DNA of 64,000 bases from Streptomyces uncialis (GCF_036250755.1 NZ_CP109583.1:620001-684000); one strand, 5' to 3'; shown: positions 35,807 through 44,216, numbered from the stretch's first letter. The notes: generated from the letters alone by a model not told the origin. Program-made: numbers and translations.

Positions 35807-36859
35807 ATGACCGGTCAGCGATCGGCACCACGCGTCCCCGCCGCCCCCGGCGAGGACGCACCGGCTTGGAAGCTGTCCGCGAACGAGAACCCCTTCCCAC
35901 CGCTGCCAGGCGTCCTGGACAGCGCCGTGGCCGCGGCCGGCAGCCTCAACCGCTATCCGGACCCCGCCTGCCGGCGCCTGACCGCGGAACTCGCCGGCCA
36001 CCTGGGCGTCCCGCCGGAGCACATCGCGGTCGGCATCGGCTCCGTCGGTGTCACCCAGCAACTCCTCCAGGCGACCGCGGGCCCCGGTGACGAGGTGCTC
36101 TTCGCGTGGCGCTCCTTCGAGGCGTATCCGGAGCTGACCGCGGTCGTCGGGGCGACCCCGGTCCAGGTGCCGCTCACCCCGGGCGCGGTGCACGACCTCG
36201 ACGCCATGCTGGACGCGGTCACCCCGCGCACCCGCGTGGTCTTCGTCTGCAACCCCAACAATCCCACCGGCACGGTGGTGCACCGGGCAGCACTGGAGCG
36301 CTTCCTCGACCGGATACCGCCCACCGCGCTGGTGGTGCTCGACGAGGCGTACCTCGAATTCGTCCGCGACGACGATGTCCCGGACGGCATCGACCTCTAC
36401 CGGGAGCGTCCGCGCGTCTGCGTCCTGCGTACCTTCTCCAAGGCGTACGGGCTGGCCGGCCTGCGCGTGGGGTACGCCGTCGCGCACGAGCCGGTCGCGA
36501 CGGCCCTGCGCGCGACCGCGCTGCCGTACGGTGTCACCCTGCTCGCGCAGGACGCGGCAGTGGCCTCGCTGCGTGAAGGACCGGCGATGCGCGAACGCGT
36601 CGAGGCACTCGTCGTCGAACGTGAACGGCTGCACGCCGCACTCACGGCCCAGGGCTGGGACGTGCCCTCGTCGCAGGCGAACTTCGTATGGCTGCCCACC
36701 GCGGAACGCACCACGGAGTTCACCGCGGCCTGCGCGCGCGACGGCGTACTCGTCCGGGGCTTCCCGAACGAGGGGGTCCGCGTCAGTGTCGGTACCAGCG
36801 TGGCCAACGACCAGTTCCTCCAGCTCGCCGCGTACCACCGCAAGACGTGGAGTCGGTGA
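35807..36859 (+). CDS. HisC/Pat-type PLP aminotransferase
   Basis: A 350-residue fold-type I aminotransferase: [11 protein letters not shown] at the start, [17 protein letters not shown] and the PLP lysine in [17 protein letters not shown]. The family includes histidinol-phosphate and phenylalanine aminotransferases. ATG 35,807 has GGAAGGAG 8-9 bases upstream. It follows the exporter by 44 bases and could supply or finish an amino group of the product, or be a separate aromatic transaminase. A strong hairpin follows at 36,958. Confidence 0.85.
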   Translation: MTGQRSAPRVPAAPGEDAPAWKLSANENPFPPLPGVLDSAVAAAGSLNRYPDPACRRLTAELAGHLGVPPEHIAVGIGSVGVTQQLLQATAGPGDEVLFAWRSFEAYPELTAVVGATPVQVPLTPGAVHDLDAMLDAVTPRTRVVFVCNPNNPTGTVVHRAALERFLDRIPPTALVVLDEAYLEFVRDDDVPDGIDLYRERPRVCVLRTFSKAYGLAGLRVGYAVAHEPVATALRATALPYGVTLLAQDAAVASLREGPAMRERVEALVVERERLHAALTAQGWDVPSSQANFVWLPTAERTTEFTAACARDGVLVRGFPNEGVRVSVGTSVANDQFLQLAAYHRKTWSR

Positions 36860-36957
36860 AACGCCCGAATCGGATGATTCACCCACGTAGACATCAGGGG
36901 ACGGGCGTTCGCCCCGCGTGCGAGCACGCACGGGCAGGGGCGAGGCCCGCCGAAGTC

Positions 36958-36990
36958 CCGCGGGACGGCCACGAAGTTCCCGTCCCGCGG
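36958..36990 (+). terminator. hairpin after the biosynthetic cluster
   Basis: Perfect 11-base-pair stem (CCGCGGGACGG with its complement) around an 11-base loop, about 100 bases past the aminotransferase stop and 37 bases before the next gene. Factor-independent terminators in Streptomyces often lack a T tail, as here. It may end the cluster transcript. Confidence 0.6.
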
Positions 36991-37026
36991 CGGCCCGCGC
37001 CGCTCGGCGGGCTAGAGTGCGGGCGC

Positions 37027-37641
37027 ATGAGCGACTTTCCGACCCTCACGACCCCGCCCTTCGGGCGCTTCGACTCCGCGTCTCCCGCGCTGGACCGACC
37101 CGACCTGACGCCGCCCGCGGTCACCGAGGCGCTGCGCGGCTGGGAGCACCGCACGGCGGCCGAGTCCGTGCTCTATGTGGACACCGACCCGGAGAAGGCG
37201 GACACCGCCGTGTTCTCCGAGGTGTACGACGTGCCCCTGGAGGTGGGCGCGAACTGTGTGGTGGTCGCGGCCAAGCGCGGGCAGGAGCAGATCCTGGTCG
37301 GATGCGTGGTGCTGGCCACCACCCGCCTGGACGTCAACAGGACGGTGCGCAAGCGCCTCGGTGCCCGCAAGGCGTCCTTCGCGTCGATGGACACCGCGGT
37401 CGCCGAGACGGGTATGGAATACGGCGGCATCACTCCGATCGGGCTCCCCGCCGCCTGGCCGCTGCTGATCGACGAGGCCGTCGCGGCCACCCCCTACGTC
37501 CTGATCGGCAGCGGACGGCGACGCGGGAAGCTGATCCTGCCCGGGGCCGCCCTCGCTCAGCTCCCGAGCGCGGAGGTGGTCTCCGGGCTGGCGGTCCCGG
37601 TCGCCTCGGAGCCCTCCGCGGAGAGCCCGCCCGTCCGGTAG
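37027..37641 (+). CDS. YbaK/EbsC-type aminoacyl-tRNA deacylase domain protein
   Basis: A 204-residue protein with the YbaK/ProX fold: VEVGANCVVVAAKRG-like strand, the conserved lysine context VRKRLGARKASFAS and the GGITPIGLP loop. Such proteins hydrolyse mischarged aminoacyl-tRNAs in trans. ATG 37,027. Stand-alone gene between the cluster hairpin and unrelated reverse-strand genes. Confidence 0.85.
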   Translation: MSDFPTLTTPPFGRFDSASPALDRPDLTPPAVTEALRGWEHRTAAESVLYVDTDPEKADTAVFSEVYDVPLEVGANCVVVAAKRGQEQILVGCVVLATTRLDVNRTVRKRLGARKASFASMDTAVAETGMEYGGITPIGLPAAWPLLIDEAVAATPYVLIGSGRRRGKLILPGAALAQLPSAEVVSGLAVPVASEPSAESPPVR

Positions 37642-37939
37642 CGGACCAGTACCCGAAGCTCGCCTGACCGTGTCCTGGGGTGGGGTGGTGAAGTGTCACG
37701 GGCAGGGAGTCGCGTCAAGGAGTTCTTGTGGAAGGCCCGTGAGTACAGGGGCCTTCGCAGGACGTCCGGGTGGCGGTGGACGGCTCCGGGCTCCACCAGG
37801 GCGGGGGGGAATCGTCGGCGAGGGTGCGGCGGGTGTTGCCCGGGGTCCGGTCCCAGCGCTGTTCGATGCGTTCCCGCGCCAAGGCGGGGCCTGTGACGAA
37901 GAGGTCGCCAGGGTTGATGACCTGCTGTGATCCGGCTGT
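37642..37939. other. intergenic, no supported gene
   Basis: Two converging genes end at its borders. Short overlapping frames on both strands lack ribosome sites and recognisable motifs, and no strong hairpin was found. Confidence 0.35.
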
Positions 37940-38830
37940 CTACGCGTTGCCCGGCTTGTCGCGGCAGGAGTAACGGTCGATATCGGCTTCCTGAGGTCTG
38001 GCGTTCTCGCGGACTTGTTGAGGGACACCGGAAAGGTTGATCTCGAAGTCACGGTCCCAGTCATTGCCGCGCGCGTACTCGACGAGGGCCTGCTTGAGCT
38101 TCTCGCAGTCGCCGCGGTGGCCCTTGAGCATGGCGATGCCGTAGTCGTTGAACGGGCCGAACGTCACGTCTTCCTGGACGGTGAAGCTGGGGTCGTCCGC
38201 CGCGAATCCGTAGAGAATCAGCTGGTCGGTGGAGACGGCGTCGCTCTGCCCCTTGCGCAGTCTTTTGATGCAGTCGCGCGCGTCTGTCACCGAAATGGTG
38301 CGGATCTTCTCGTGCGCGGGTCTGGCGAGCTCCCTCTCGGAGGTAGTGCCTTTCCAGACGCAGACTTCCTTCCCGTGGAGATCGTCGAGGCTCTGGTAGC
38401 GCCCGGCGTCCCCGGTGCGCACGAGGATGCCCTGGTGGGTGGATGCGTAGGGGCCCACGAAGTCGAGCCCATCGCCCTTCTCCGACTTCGGCGCCATCCG
38501 CTGCGTCGTGATCGAATAGGTGGCCGCGACGAGCTGGACGTCACCCTTGTGCAGGTCGCGGGCCCGGTTCTCGGACAGCACGCCTTCGAAATCCACCGAC
38601 TCGACCCCCACCGCGCGGAGCACCTCCGTGGCGACCGTGATGTCGAAACCCGCGAACTGGCCGTCGTGGGGGGAGTGGCTCGTGCCCGGCTGATCGCTCT
38701 TGGCGCCGACCTCGATCCTCCCCTCGGCGAACAGCGACGGGGGTTCCGAGGAGCACCCGGAGAGGGCGGCTCCCGTAAGTGCCGCCGCGGCGGCACCGGC
38801 GCGGATGGCGCGGGAACGGCGTCTGTCCAT
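37940..38830 (-). CDS. orphan solute-binding lipoprotein (SBP family 3)
   Basis: A 296-residue exported protein: basic N-terminus, Ala-rich signal segment and lipobox LSGC, then a glutamate/polar amino-acid binding fold (GFDITVATEVLRAVGV, NRARDLHKGDVQLVAATYSI, VCVWKGTTSERELA, YGIAMLKG). No permease or ATPase is nearby. It is the third gene of a reverse-strand operon, starting 25 bases after the membrane protein gene, so it may act as a ligand sensor for that membrane protein rather than in uptake. Confidence 0.85.
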   Translation of the reverse strand: MDRRRSRAIRAGAAAAALTGAALSGCSSEPPSLFAEGRIEVGAKSDQPGTSHSPHDGQFAGFDITVATEVLRAVGVESVDFEGVLSENRARDLHKGDVQLVAATYSITTQRMAPKSEKGDGLDFVGPYASTHQGILVRTGDAGRYQSLDDLHGKEVCVWKGTTSERELARPAHEKIRTISVTDARDCIKRLRKGQSDAVSTDQLILYGFAADDPSFTVQEDVTFGPFNDYGIAMLKGHRGDCEKLKQALVEYARGNDWDRDFEINLSGVPQQVRENARPQEADIDRYSCRDKPGNA

Positions 38831-38855
38831 GAACGGCCCTCACATTCATCTCGGT

Positions 38856-39653
38856 TCAGTGGTTGTGCAGCGTTCCACCGGCCTGAGCGAGGCGCATGGA
38901 ACAGCCTTTCTCCGGCCGTACCTCGACCACCCATCGGACTGCGCCCTGGCCCCCTCCGAGGTGGAAGTCGACGGTCGATTCCGCGGCCAACTCCTCCGTG
39001 TGCGGTGTGACACCCGAGGTGACGGCGGTGATCGTGGCCGTCGTCCTGCCGACGCAGGTGGGCGTGCGGGGGTCGTCGTCGACGACGACCAGCGTCAGAC
39101 GCAGCTTGTCCCGTACGTCGCCGGCCGTCGGCCGCGCCATCTCCACCGTGAGAATGCCGCCCTTCTCGTCCACGGGCTGTGTGCCCCGGACGGTCATCTC
39201 CGCGCCGACCTCGCCGGTGCGATCGACGTCCACCCAGGCGAGCGCGCCTCCACCGCAGCAGAACATGGCGGCACCGACGAGGACGGCGCGGGCCGTTCTC
39301 CGCCGCCGCGTGCCGACGCCCGGCCGCACGACGTCACCGGCCTGCCCGCCCCGGTCCGAAGAGAGCGCGGCCGCACCGGCGAACAGCAGGGCGAGGGCCG
39401 TGAAGGCGTAGAACCACACGTACTGGCCCCGCGGGCCACCAGGCCATTCGATGACAGCGAAGAAGGCGAAGCCGACGGTCACGGCGATGACGAGAAAGAT
39501 GGACACGGGGAGCCAGGCGACGTGCGTCAACGGCCGCTTGAGCTCCCACCTGAACGTGGCGTGGTCACCGACGGAACCGAACGACGACGAGCCGACGCCC
39601 CTGGAGCTGACATGGGCGGACCCGGGGCCCCCGCCCGGGTCGGCCGAACTCAC
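38856..39653 (-). CDS. two-helix membrane protein of unknown function with GSVGD motif
   Basis: A 265-residue protein. The N-terminal 35 residues are Gly/Ser-rich and contain SSSFGSVGDHATFRWEL. Two hydrophobic helices follow at about 45-68 (WLPVSIFLVIAVTVGFAFF) and 80-98 (YAFTALALLFAGAA), then another short one near 120 and a predicted soluble C-terminal beta-rich domain. GTG start at 39,653 with GGACGGAG upstream, overlapping the preceding gene (GTGA). Family not recognised. The shared motif with its neighbour and translational coupling imply a joint function. Confidence 0.7.
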   Translation of the reverse strand: MSSADPGGGPGSAHVSSRGVGSSSFGSVGDHATFRWELKRPLTHVAWLPVSIFLVIAVTVGFAFFAVIEWPGGPRGQYVWFYAFTALALLFAGAAALSSDRGGQAGDVVRPGVGTRRRRTARAVLVGAAMFCCGGGALAWVDVDRTGEVGAEMTVRGTQPVDEKGGILTVEMARPTAGDVRDKLRLTLVVVDDDPRTPTCVGRTTATITAVTSGVTPHTEELAAESTVDFHLGGGQGAVRWVVEVRPEKGCSMRLAQAGGTLHNH

Positions 39654-40111
39654 GCTCCGTCCCCGAGACGACCGCCGCCGAAGTGGAAGGTGGCACCGTC
39701 CCCTACGGAGCCGACAGCGGCGGAGTTCGGGCCGTGAGCCGTGACGTGGTACGTACGGGTGGGCGCCTTCGCGTCCACCAGGAGTTCCGCCAGGCGCGCC
39801 TCTTCCAGACGGTGGTCCCGCTGTTCGCCGACCCATGCCGTCAGGGCCTCGGCCAGCCGCTCCCTGTCCTCGGGGGAGAGCGAACCGAGCAACTGGTCGG
39901 CACGCTGTTCGCTGTGCCCGGCGGGCAGCGCGACCACGGCCTCCTCGCCGCTGCCGCCGCGAAAGAGCCTGCGGAAGCAGCCCTGGCCCGCCTCGATCGA
40001 GCCGTCCGTGATGCGCTGCGCGGCACTCGCCACCATGGCGGCGCCCAAGGTCCCTGCCGCCAGTGAGAAGTAGGTGGCAAGCTCGGCGGAGATCTCAGGA
40101 AGACTGGTCAT
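39650..40111 (-). CDS. small protein with Ala-rich helix and C-terminal GSVGD motif
   Basis: A 153-residue protein starting at ATG 40,111 (GAGGCG upstream). An Ala/Gly-rich helix (residues 8-35) is followed by a helical region with a Leu-rich segment and the C-terminal motif NSAAVGSVGDGATFHFGG. Streptomyces proteins of similar layout (Ala-rich helix, helical middle, GxxSxAVG tail) occur in putative conflict or signalling operons; that comparison is from memory. First gene of a three-gene operon with the membrane protein and the binding lipoprotein. Confidence 0.65.
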   Translation of the reverse strand: MTSLPEISAELATYFSLAAGTLGAAMVASAAQRITDGSIEAGQGCFRRLFRGGSGEEAVVALPAGHSEQRADQLLGSLSPEDRERLAEALTAWVGEQRDHRLEEARLAELLVDAKAPTRTYHVTAHGPNSAAVGSVGDGATFHFGGGRLGDGA

Positions 40112-40199
40112 GGACGCCTCATCACTGGCCCGTAGCACGCAACACTGTCAACTCGCTTATGATAAAGGGCTGGTGGTGCTTCACGAAGGCGTTCCAGGC

Positions 40200-40416
40200 G
40201 TGTTCGAGCTGGACCTGGGAGACGAACCGCGAACGCGGAGCCCGCGACCTCCCGCACGGCGTACCGACTGCTTCACCGCGGAGTACACGACGCGGCCGGG
40301 GAAGATCTGATCGTTGGAGACGGTGCGAACACGATCACCCCACCCTCGGACATCAGGGTCGCCAGTCGCTGAACGGTGAAGAAGGCTCCCTTGGCGTTCA
40401 CGTCGAAGACGCGGTC
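40200..40416 (-). pseudogene. short-chain dehydrogenase (SDR) fragment, frameshifted
   Basis: Reverse-strand sequence directly after the esterase-like gene reads FDVNAKGAFFTVQRLATLMS and then GGVIVF, the central part of an SDR. After a frameshift it continues as DQIFPGRVVYSAVKQSV with the catalytic YxxxK. The N-terminal Rossmann half and the C-terminus are missing. This is a decayed remnant with no start codon of its own. Confidence 0.8.
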
Positions 40417-40418
40417 CC

Positions 40419-41360
40419 CTAGGAGAGGGCGCGGACCGGGGTGACCTCTTGCGTGTGGAGGATGGCGTCGAACCAGTCTGCGAGCGATCCACCGGAAAGA
40501 TGGTAGGCGGCATTGTCGTCGGGGTCGTAGTCCGGACCGATCAGGCGCGTCCTGGTCGGCGTGTCGAGCCAGGTCCGCACTGGGGGTGGGCCATCGGCGC
40601 GCAGGTCCAGAAGATAGGCATCCAGCCCAGTTCCTCCGAGGACCGCGTCAGCGAACTCCGCCGGAGGGGGCAGGACCTGGTAGGGAGCCGTGCCGTGATG
40701 GAAGGTCAGGCCGATGGAGACATAGCCGGCCCCGAAGTACTCGCGGAGGTAGCTGCCCGCGTTCCGGTGTGTCATCGGCGGGGAAGAGGGAGAGACGGTC
40801 CGCGGATCGCCGTTGACGGTGTGCGCGATTCCGCCCAAGTAGACGATCCTGTCCGAGGTGTCTTCATGCCACTGGATGGTGCCCTCGGCCAGATTCCGCT
40901 CGATGCCGGCCAGGCCGTCGAGCGGGGAGGCCTGGCCCTGGGGAGAGCGGGCGGCGCCGGCGAACCGAACCGGGTCATCGGGGTGCAGACGGTTGAAGGA
41001 GCGCATCCAGTGGATGACGTCGAGGATCTCCTCGGTCTGCCAGAAGGACCGGGCCTCGGACAGCATCATCCGCGGGTCCCCCGTTCCGGTCCTGATGTAC
41101 TCGTCGAGTCCGAGCCGTGACGCGTCGTCGCCTTCCAGCGCGAGTGAGCGGAATCCCAGTTCCTCGACCAGCAACCGGACGAGCCTGTGCGAGAGGGCGG
41201 ACAGTTCGTGGGCCCCGCGGGCCGCGGCGCCGACGGCTACGACCTGGGCATCTCGCACGAGGTCGGCCACCGGTAGGAGATCGGTCAGCGGGGCTCGGGA
41301 ATCGAACGTGGTGAGGCGATGGGCGTGCTGCCCGATCCACTCGATCACTGTCTCGGACAT
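40419..41360 (-). CDS. erythromycin-esterase-like protein with altered catalytic residues
   Basis: A 313-residue protein of the Ere/SuccinoglycanBP-type esterase family: AQVVAVGAAARGAHELSAL, GFRSLALEGDDAS, RSFNRLHPDDPVRFAG, IVYLGGIAHTVNGD. In active enzymes the first motif is GExxHG(T)HE; here the Glu and the following His read Ala and Arg (GAAARGAHE), while the downstream Glu in ALEGD is kept. The usual 400-450 residues are shortened at the C-terminus. It may be inactive or act on something other than a macrolide. Strong ribosome site CCGGAGG before ATG 41,360. Confidence 0.75.
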   Translation of the reverse strand: MSETVIEWIGQHAHRLTTFDSRAPLTDLLPVADLVRDAQVVAVGAAARGAHELSALSHRLVRLLVEELGFRSLALEGDDASRLGLDEYIRTGTGDPRMMLSEARSFWQTEEILDVIHWMRSFNRLHPDDPVRFAGAARSPQGQASPLDGLAGIERNLAEGTIQWHEDTSDRIVYLGGIAHTVNGDPRTVSPSSPPMTHRNAGSYLREYFGAGYVSIGLTFHHGTAPYQVLPPPAEFADAVLGGTGLDAYLLDLRADGPPPVRTWLDTPTRTRLIGPDYDPDDNAAYHLSGGSLADWFDAILHTQEVTPVRALS

Positions 41361-41429
41361 GGCCGGACCTCCGGTTCAGAGCAATCGGTTCCGGGATGCG
41401 TCCCCGGTCGCGGCGGGCGCCGCACGAAC

Positions 41430-41460
41430 AGCCTCAAACGTGAACCAAGGCTTAGGTCAA
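41430..41460 (-). promoter_or_regulatory. possible promoter of the esterase-like gene
   Basis: On the reverse strand TTGACC (41,455-41,460) is followed by 19 bases and GAGGCT, within an inverted repeat AGCCT-N13-AGGCT. A 19-base spacer is typical of promoters controlled by MerR-type activators. The first 15 bases also occur at 878-892. The -10 match is poor. Confidence 0.3.
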
Positions 41461-41527
41461 GTCGACGCGGACAGCGATATGGGCCCAAACGGCCAACCGC
41501 CACACCCGCGACCGGGCCGACCCCGCA

Positions 41528-41768
41528 GACCCACGAGGGCTTCGCATGGCTCTACGTGCTCAACGGACGCCTGCGGCTCGTGATCGGCGAGCGCGACCTG
41601 ACGCTGCCGCCCGGTGAGGCAGCCGAGTTCGACACGTCCCTGCCCCAATGGCTGGGCAGCGCCGACGGCGGCGTGGTTGAGTTTCTCGTCCTGTTCGGCC
41701 TGCAAGGGGTGCGTGCGCACGTACGCACCGAGTCTCTTCGATCGCCGCAGACCGGGAGCCGCCGGTGA
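41528..41768 (+). pseudogene. C-terminal cupin remnant of an XRE-cupin regulator
   Basis: The + strand encodes THEGFAWLYVLNGRLRLVIG, then LTLPPGEAAEFDTSLPQWLG and FLVLFGLQGVRAHVR, which matches the cupin sensor domain of XRE-family regulators. The N-terminal helix-turn-helix is absent and no start codon with a ribosome site precedes the fragment. A truncated remnant between the esterase-like gene and the kinase. Confidence 0.7.
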
Positions 41769-41885
41769 ACTCGGCGCGAGATTCTATACGCGCGTCGCGG
41801 AATCCCGAACGCCGTTGGCGGGCAGCCGCGTTGACAACGGACGCAGTCTGCCGGGATCGTGCCGTCAGACACGAGGAGGGCGGCC

Positions 41886-43193
41886 GTGACCGGGGAACGC
41901 ATCGGTGACTACACGGTCGAGCGACGGCTCGGCAGCGGCGGCATGGGCGCCGTGTATCTGGGGCGCTCGCCGTCCGGACGGGCCGTCGCCATCAAGGTCG
42001 TCCGGCCGGAGTACGCCGCCGACCCGGAGTTCCGCGCCCGCTTCAGAACCGAGGTGGAGGCGGCCCGCAGAGTCGGCGGCTTCCACACCGCCGCCGTGGT
42101 GGACGCCGACCCCGACGCGGAACGGCCCTGGATGGCGAGCGCCTACATCAAGGGCCCGACGCTCAGCGAGGCCGTCGCCCGGCACGGGCCGATGGACGAT
42201 CGGGCCCTGCGGGCGCTCGGGGCCGGACTCGCCGAGGCGCTCAAGGCGATCCACGCCTGCGGACTGGTCCACCGGGACCTCAAGCCCGGGAACATCGTGC
42301 TGACCGATGACGGGCCGCGCGTCCTGGACTTCGGGATCGCCTACGCCCTGGAGGGGTCCCAGCTGACCGCGCCCGGGGTCGTCGTCGGCACCCCGGGGTT
42401 CACCGCGCCCGAGCAGTTGGTGACGGGCGAGCGGGTCCACGGGGCCTGCGATGTCTTCGCTCTGGGGGCGGTGCTGGTGGCCGCCTCGGGCGGCAGCGCC
42501 TTCGGCGTCGGGCAGGCGCTCGCGCTGGCGTACCGGGTGGTGGCGGAGGAGCCGGATGTGTCGGCCGTCCCCGGGGCACTGCGCCCGGCCGTGCGCGCCT
42601 GTCTCCACCGGGACCCGGACCGCCGTCCCTCCCCGGCCCGGCTGCTGGAGGTATTCACCGCCACCGGTGCCGACGCCCCCCGTACCGCCCCACCCCACCG
42701 GTCGGAATTCCCCGCACCCGACTTCCCGGATTCGCCCCCCGGACCCGCGCCCGACTCCCTGGATTCGACCCCCGGACCCGCGCCCGACTTCCCGGGTTCG
42801 ATCCCCGGACCCGCGCCCGACTCCCTGGGTTCGACCCCCGTGCCCGCCCCCGAGGGCGGGTACGCCGCGCTTCCGCTCCCGGGCGCGGCCCCGCTCCCTT
42901 CGGGCCCGGGTGATGCGGCCCCGGTGGCCCCGCTCCAGGGTGCGGCGCCCGTACCTCCGCCGTCGGGCCCCCTGTCCCCCGGCGGCCTACGCTCGCCCAC
43001 CCGGGTGGACGGACCGCCTCCGCCGAGGCCGCGCGGCCCGGACCGGGAGCTGGTCGCCGACGCCCCCACCGCCGCCGCCCCCACCACCGACACCCCGGTG
43101 GGAGCCCCCGAGCCGCTCCCGTGCCGCCGCCGCCCGCAGTTCCGCCCCGGCCCACCCCGCCGCCCGGACGCGGGCGCGCGCACCGGCCCGTGA
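41886..43193 (+). CDS. serine/threonine protein kinase
   Basis: A eukaryotic-type kinase. Domain 1-270: glycine loop LGSGGMGAVYLG, VAIKVV lysine, catalytic loop HRDLKPGN, DFGIAYALEG and the activation segment GTPGFTAPEQL. Residues about 278-430 are a Pro-rich linker with four 11-residue repeats. GTG 41,886 has GAGGAGGG 6-13 bases upstream, better than the GTG at 41,859. The frame ends in an Arg/Pro-rich stretch typical of out-of-frame reading, while the next frame (43,121-43,762) continues a more natural linker and membrane region. A frameshift probably splits one longer membrane-anchored kinase. Confidence 0.88.
   Translation: MTGERIGDYTVERRLGSGGMGAVYLGRSPSGRAVAIKVVRPEYAADPEFRARFRTEVEAARRVGGFHTAAVVDADPDAERPWMASAYIKGPTLSEAVARHGPMDDRALRALGAGLAEALKAIHACGLVHRDLKPGNIVLTDDGPRVLDFGIAYALEGSQLTAPGVVVGTPGFTAPEQLVTGERVHGACDVFALGAVLVAASGGSAFGVGQALALAYRVVAEEPDVSAVPGALRPAVRACLHRDPDRRPSPARLLEVFTATGADAPRTAPPHRSEFPAPDFPDSPPGPAPDSLDSTPGPAPDFPGSIPGPAPDSLGSTPVPAPEGGYAALPLPGAAPLPSGPGDAAPVAPLQGAAPVPPPSGPLSPGGLRSPTRVDGPPPPRPRGPDRELVADAPTAAAPTTDTPVGAPEPLPCRRRPQFRPGPPRRPDAGARTGP
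42717..42848 (+). repeat. four 33-bp tandem repeats in kinase linker
   Basis: Four consecutive 33-base units encode PDFPDSPPGPA, PDSLDSTPGPA, PDFPGSIPGPA and PDSLGSTPVPA. Odd and even units pair (DFP/DSL alternation), suggesting a 66-bp duplication of an earlier pair. They lengthen the proline-rich linker. Confidence 0.95.
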
Positions 43194-43762
43194 CCCCGCC
43201 GACGCCTCGGACCGCGCCCCGACGCGCGGCACCGGCGACCGGCCACGGCGTGCCGCCGTCCCCGGGCCGCTTCCGGGGCCGTCCGGGCCGCCGGATCTTC
43301 CTGCCGGTGGCCGCCGTGCCCGTGGTGACGGGCGTCGCGCTCAGCGGCTCACCCACGGCATTTTTCGACATCATCTTCGTCACGCCGTTCGTCGCCCTGG
43401 TGCCGCTCGTCCTGGCGCTCATTCAGTACTTCAGAAGCCATGGCCTCGACATCGCCGCCAACGGAGTCACCCTGATCGTCGCCGACTCCGTGAGCCGCTG
43501 GCACTGGGACGACATCGACTCCCTGGAACTCGTCTCGCGGAACGCGGGTGACTGGCTCGTGGTCCGGCCGGCCGAGGGGCGGCACACGCCCCGCTTCCCC
43601 GTCTGGCTGGGGTGGATACGGCGGGCCGGCGACCGGTCGATGTGGATACGGCTGGACGGCCTCCGCCCGCGCGACGGGACCCGGACCCTCGCGGAGACCC
43701 TGGCCGCCCACGCCGACCGGCAGAACGTCCGGCTGACCCTGACCCGCACCCCCGCCCACTGA
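43121..43762 (+). CDS. membrane/C-terminal domain, probably the frameshifted end of the kinase
   Basis: A 213-codon frame overlapping the kinase by 73 bases. It begins with a Pro-rich linker (VPPPPAVPPRPTPPPG), then two hydrophobic helices (IFLPVAAVPVVTGVAL and FVALVPLVLALIQYF) and a C-terminal domain with WHWDDIDSLELVSR, resembling a bacterial PH-like fold. GTG at 43,121 lacks a well-placed ribosome site. The composition fits a continuation of the kinase after a one-base slip near 43,120; a separate translationally coupled gene is the alternative. Confidence 0.55.
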   Translation: MPPPPAVPPRPTPPPGRGRAHRPVTPPTPRTAPRRAAPATGHGVPPSPGRFRGRPGRRIFLPVAAVPVVTGVALSGSPTAFFDIIFVTPFVALVPLVLALIQYFRSHGLDIAANGVTLIVADSVSRWHWDDIDSLELVSRNAGDWLVVRPAEGRHTPRFPVWLGWIRRAGDRSMWIRLDGLRPRDGTRTLAETLAAHADRQNVRLTLTRTPAH

Positions 43763-43994
43763 CGCCCCGGCCGCACCTCCCGCTCCCGCCGACTGCGCCC
43801 AGACGCGAACCGGACTGACGGTCAGAGGCCGGTGACGCGTACGGCGGTGGCTTTGCGGACGGTGAGGCTCACTTCGTAGCGGATGACCGCGATGCCGCCG
43901 ATCGGGCCGGGCCGCCCCAGCGATCGGCCGTCACGTTTGCCCCATTTTCGGCGAACATCCGCTCGGACGGTTCCTCGCGGGGTATGTGAGGGTC

Positions 43995-44216
43995 ATGAGC
44001 TTCGACAACACTGATCCCGGGCCTGATCCGGGAGAGCCCGGCGGCGGGGCCCCGCCCGGAGAGACTCCGCCGGCCGAATCGAGTACGTCGTCCGGGACGG
44101 GACCCCGTCAGGACACGAGCCGCGGTTGGGCCAAGGTGCCACTGGCGATCATTCTGCTCATCGGGGTCGTCTTCGCCGCGTTCTTCCTTGTCTACGCCAT
44201 CACCCTCATGCGCTGA
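43995..44216 (+). CDS. small membrane protein, DUF6480-like
   Basis: A 73-residue protein, MSFDNTDPGPD at the start, a Pro/Gly/Glu-rich segment containing GGGAPPGETPPAES, then one C-terminal membrane helix (VPLAIILLIGVVFAAFFLVY). The pattern matches small Streptomyces proteins of the DUF6480 type. An upstream GTG at 43,986 would add three residues; the ribosome site is not clear for either. Function unknown. Confidence 0.75.
   Translation: MSFDNTDPGPDPGEPGGGAPPGETPPAESSTSSGTGPRQDTSRGWAKVPLAIILLIGVVFAAFFLVYAITLMR

Noticed and set aside
37670..37930. 86-codon + strand frame in the gap before the binding-protein operon
   Set aside because: No motif or ribosome site; Gly/Arg-rich composition of a chance frame.
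43822..43960. Reverse-strand frame reading IAVIRYEVSLTVRKATAVRV
   Set aside because: Coding-like and possibly the end of a lost gene, but no start, ribosome site or family could be assigned.
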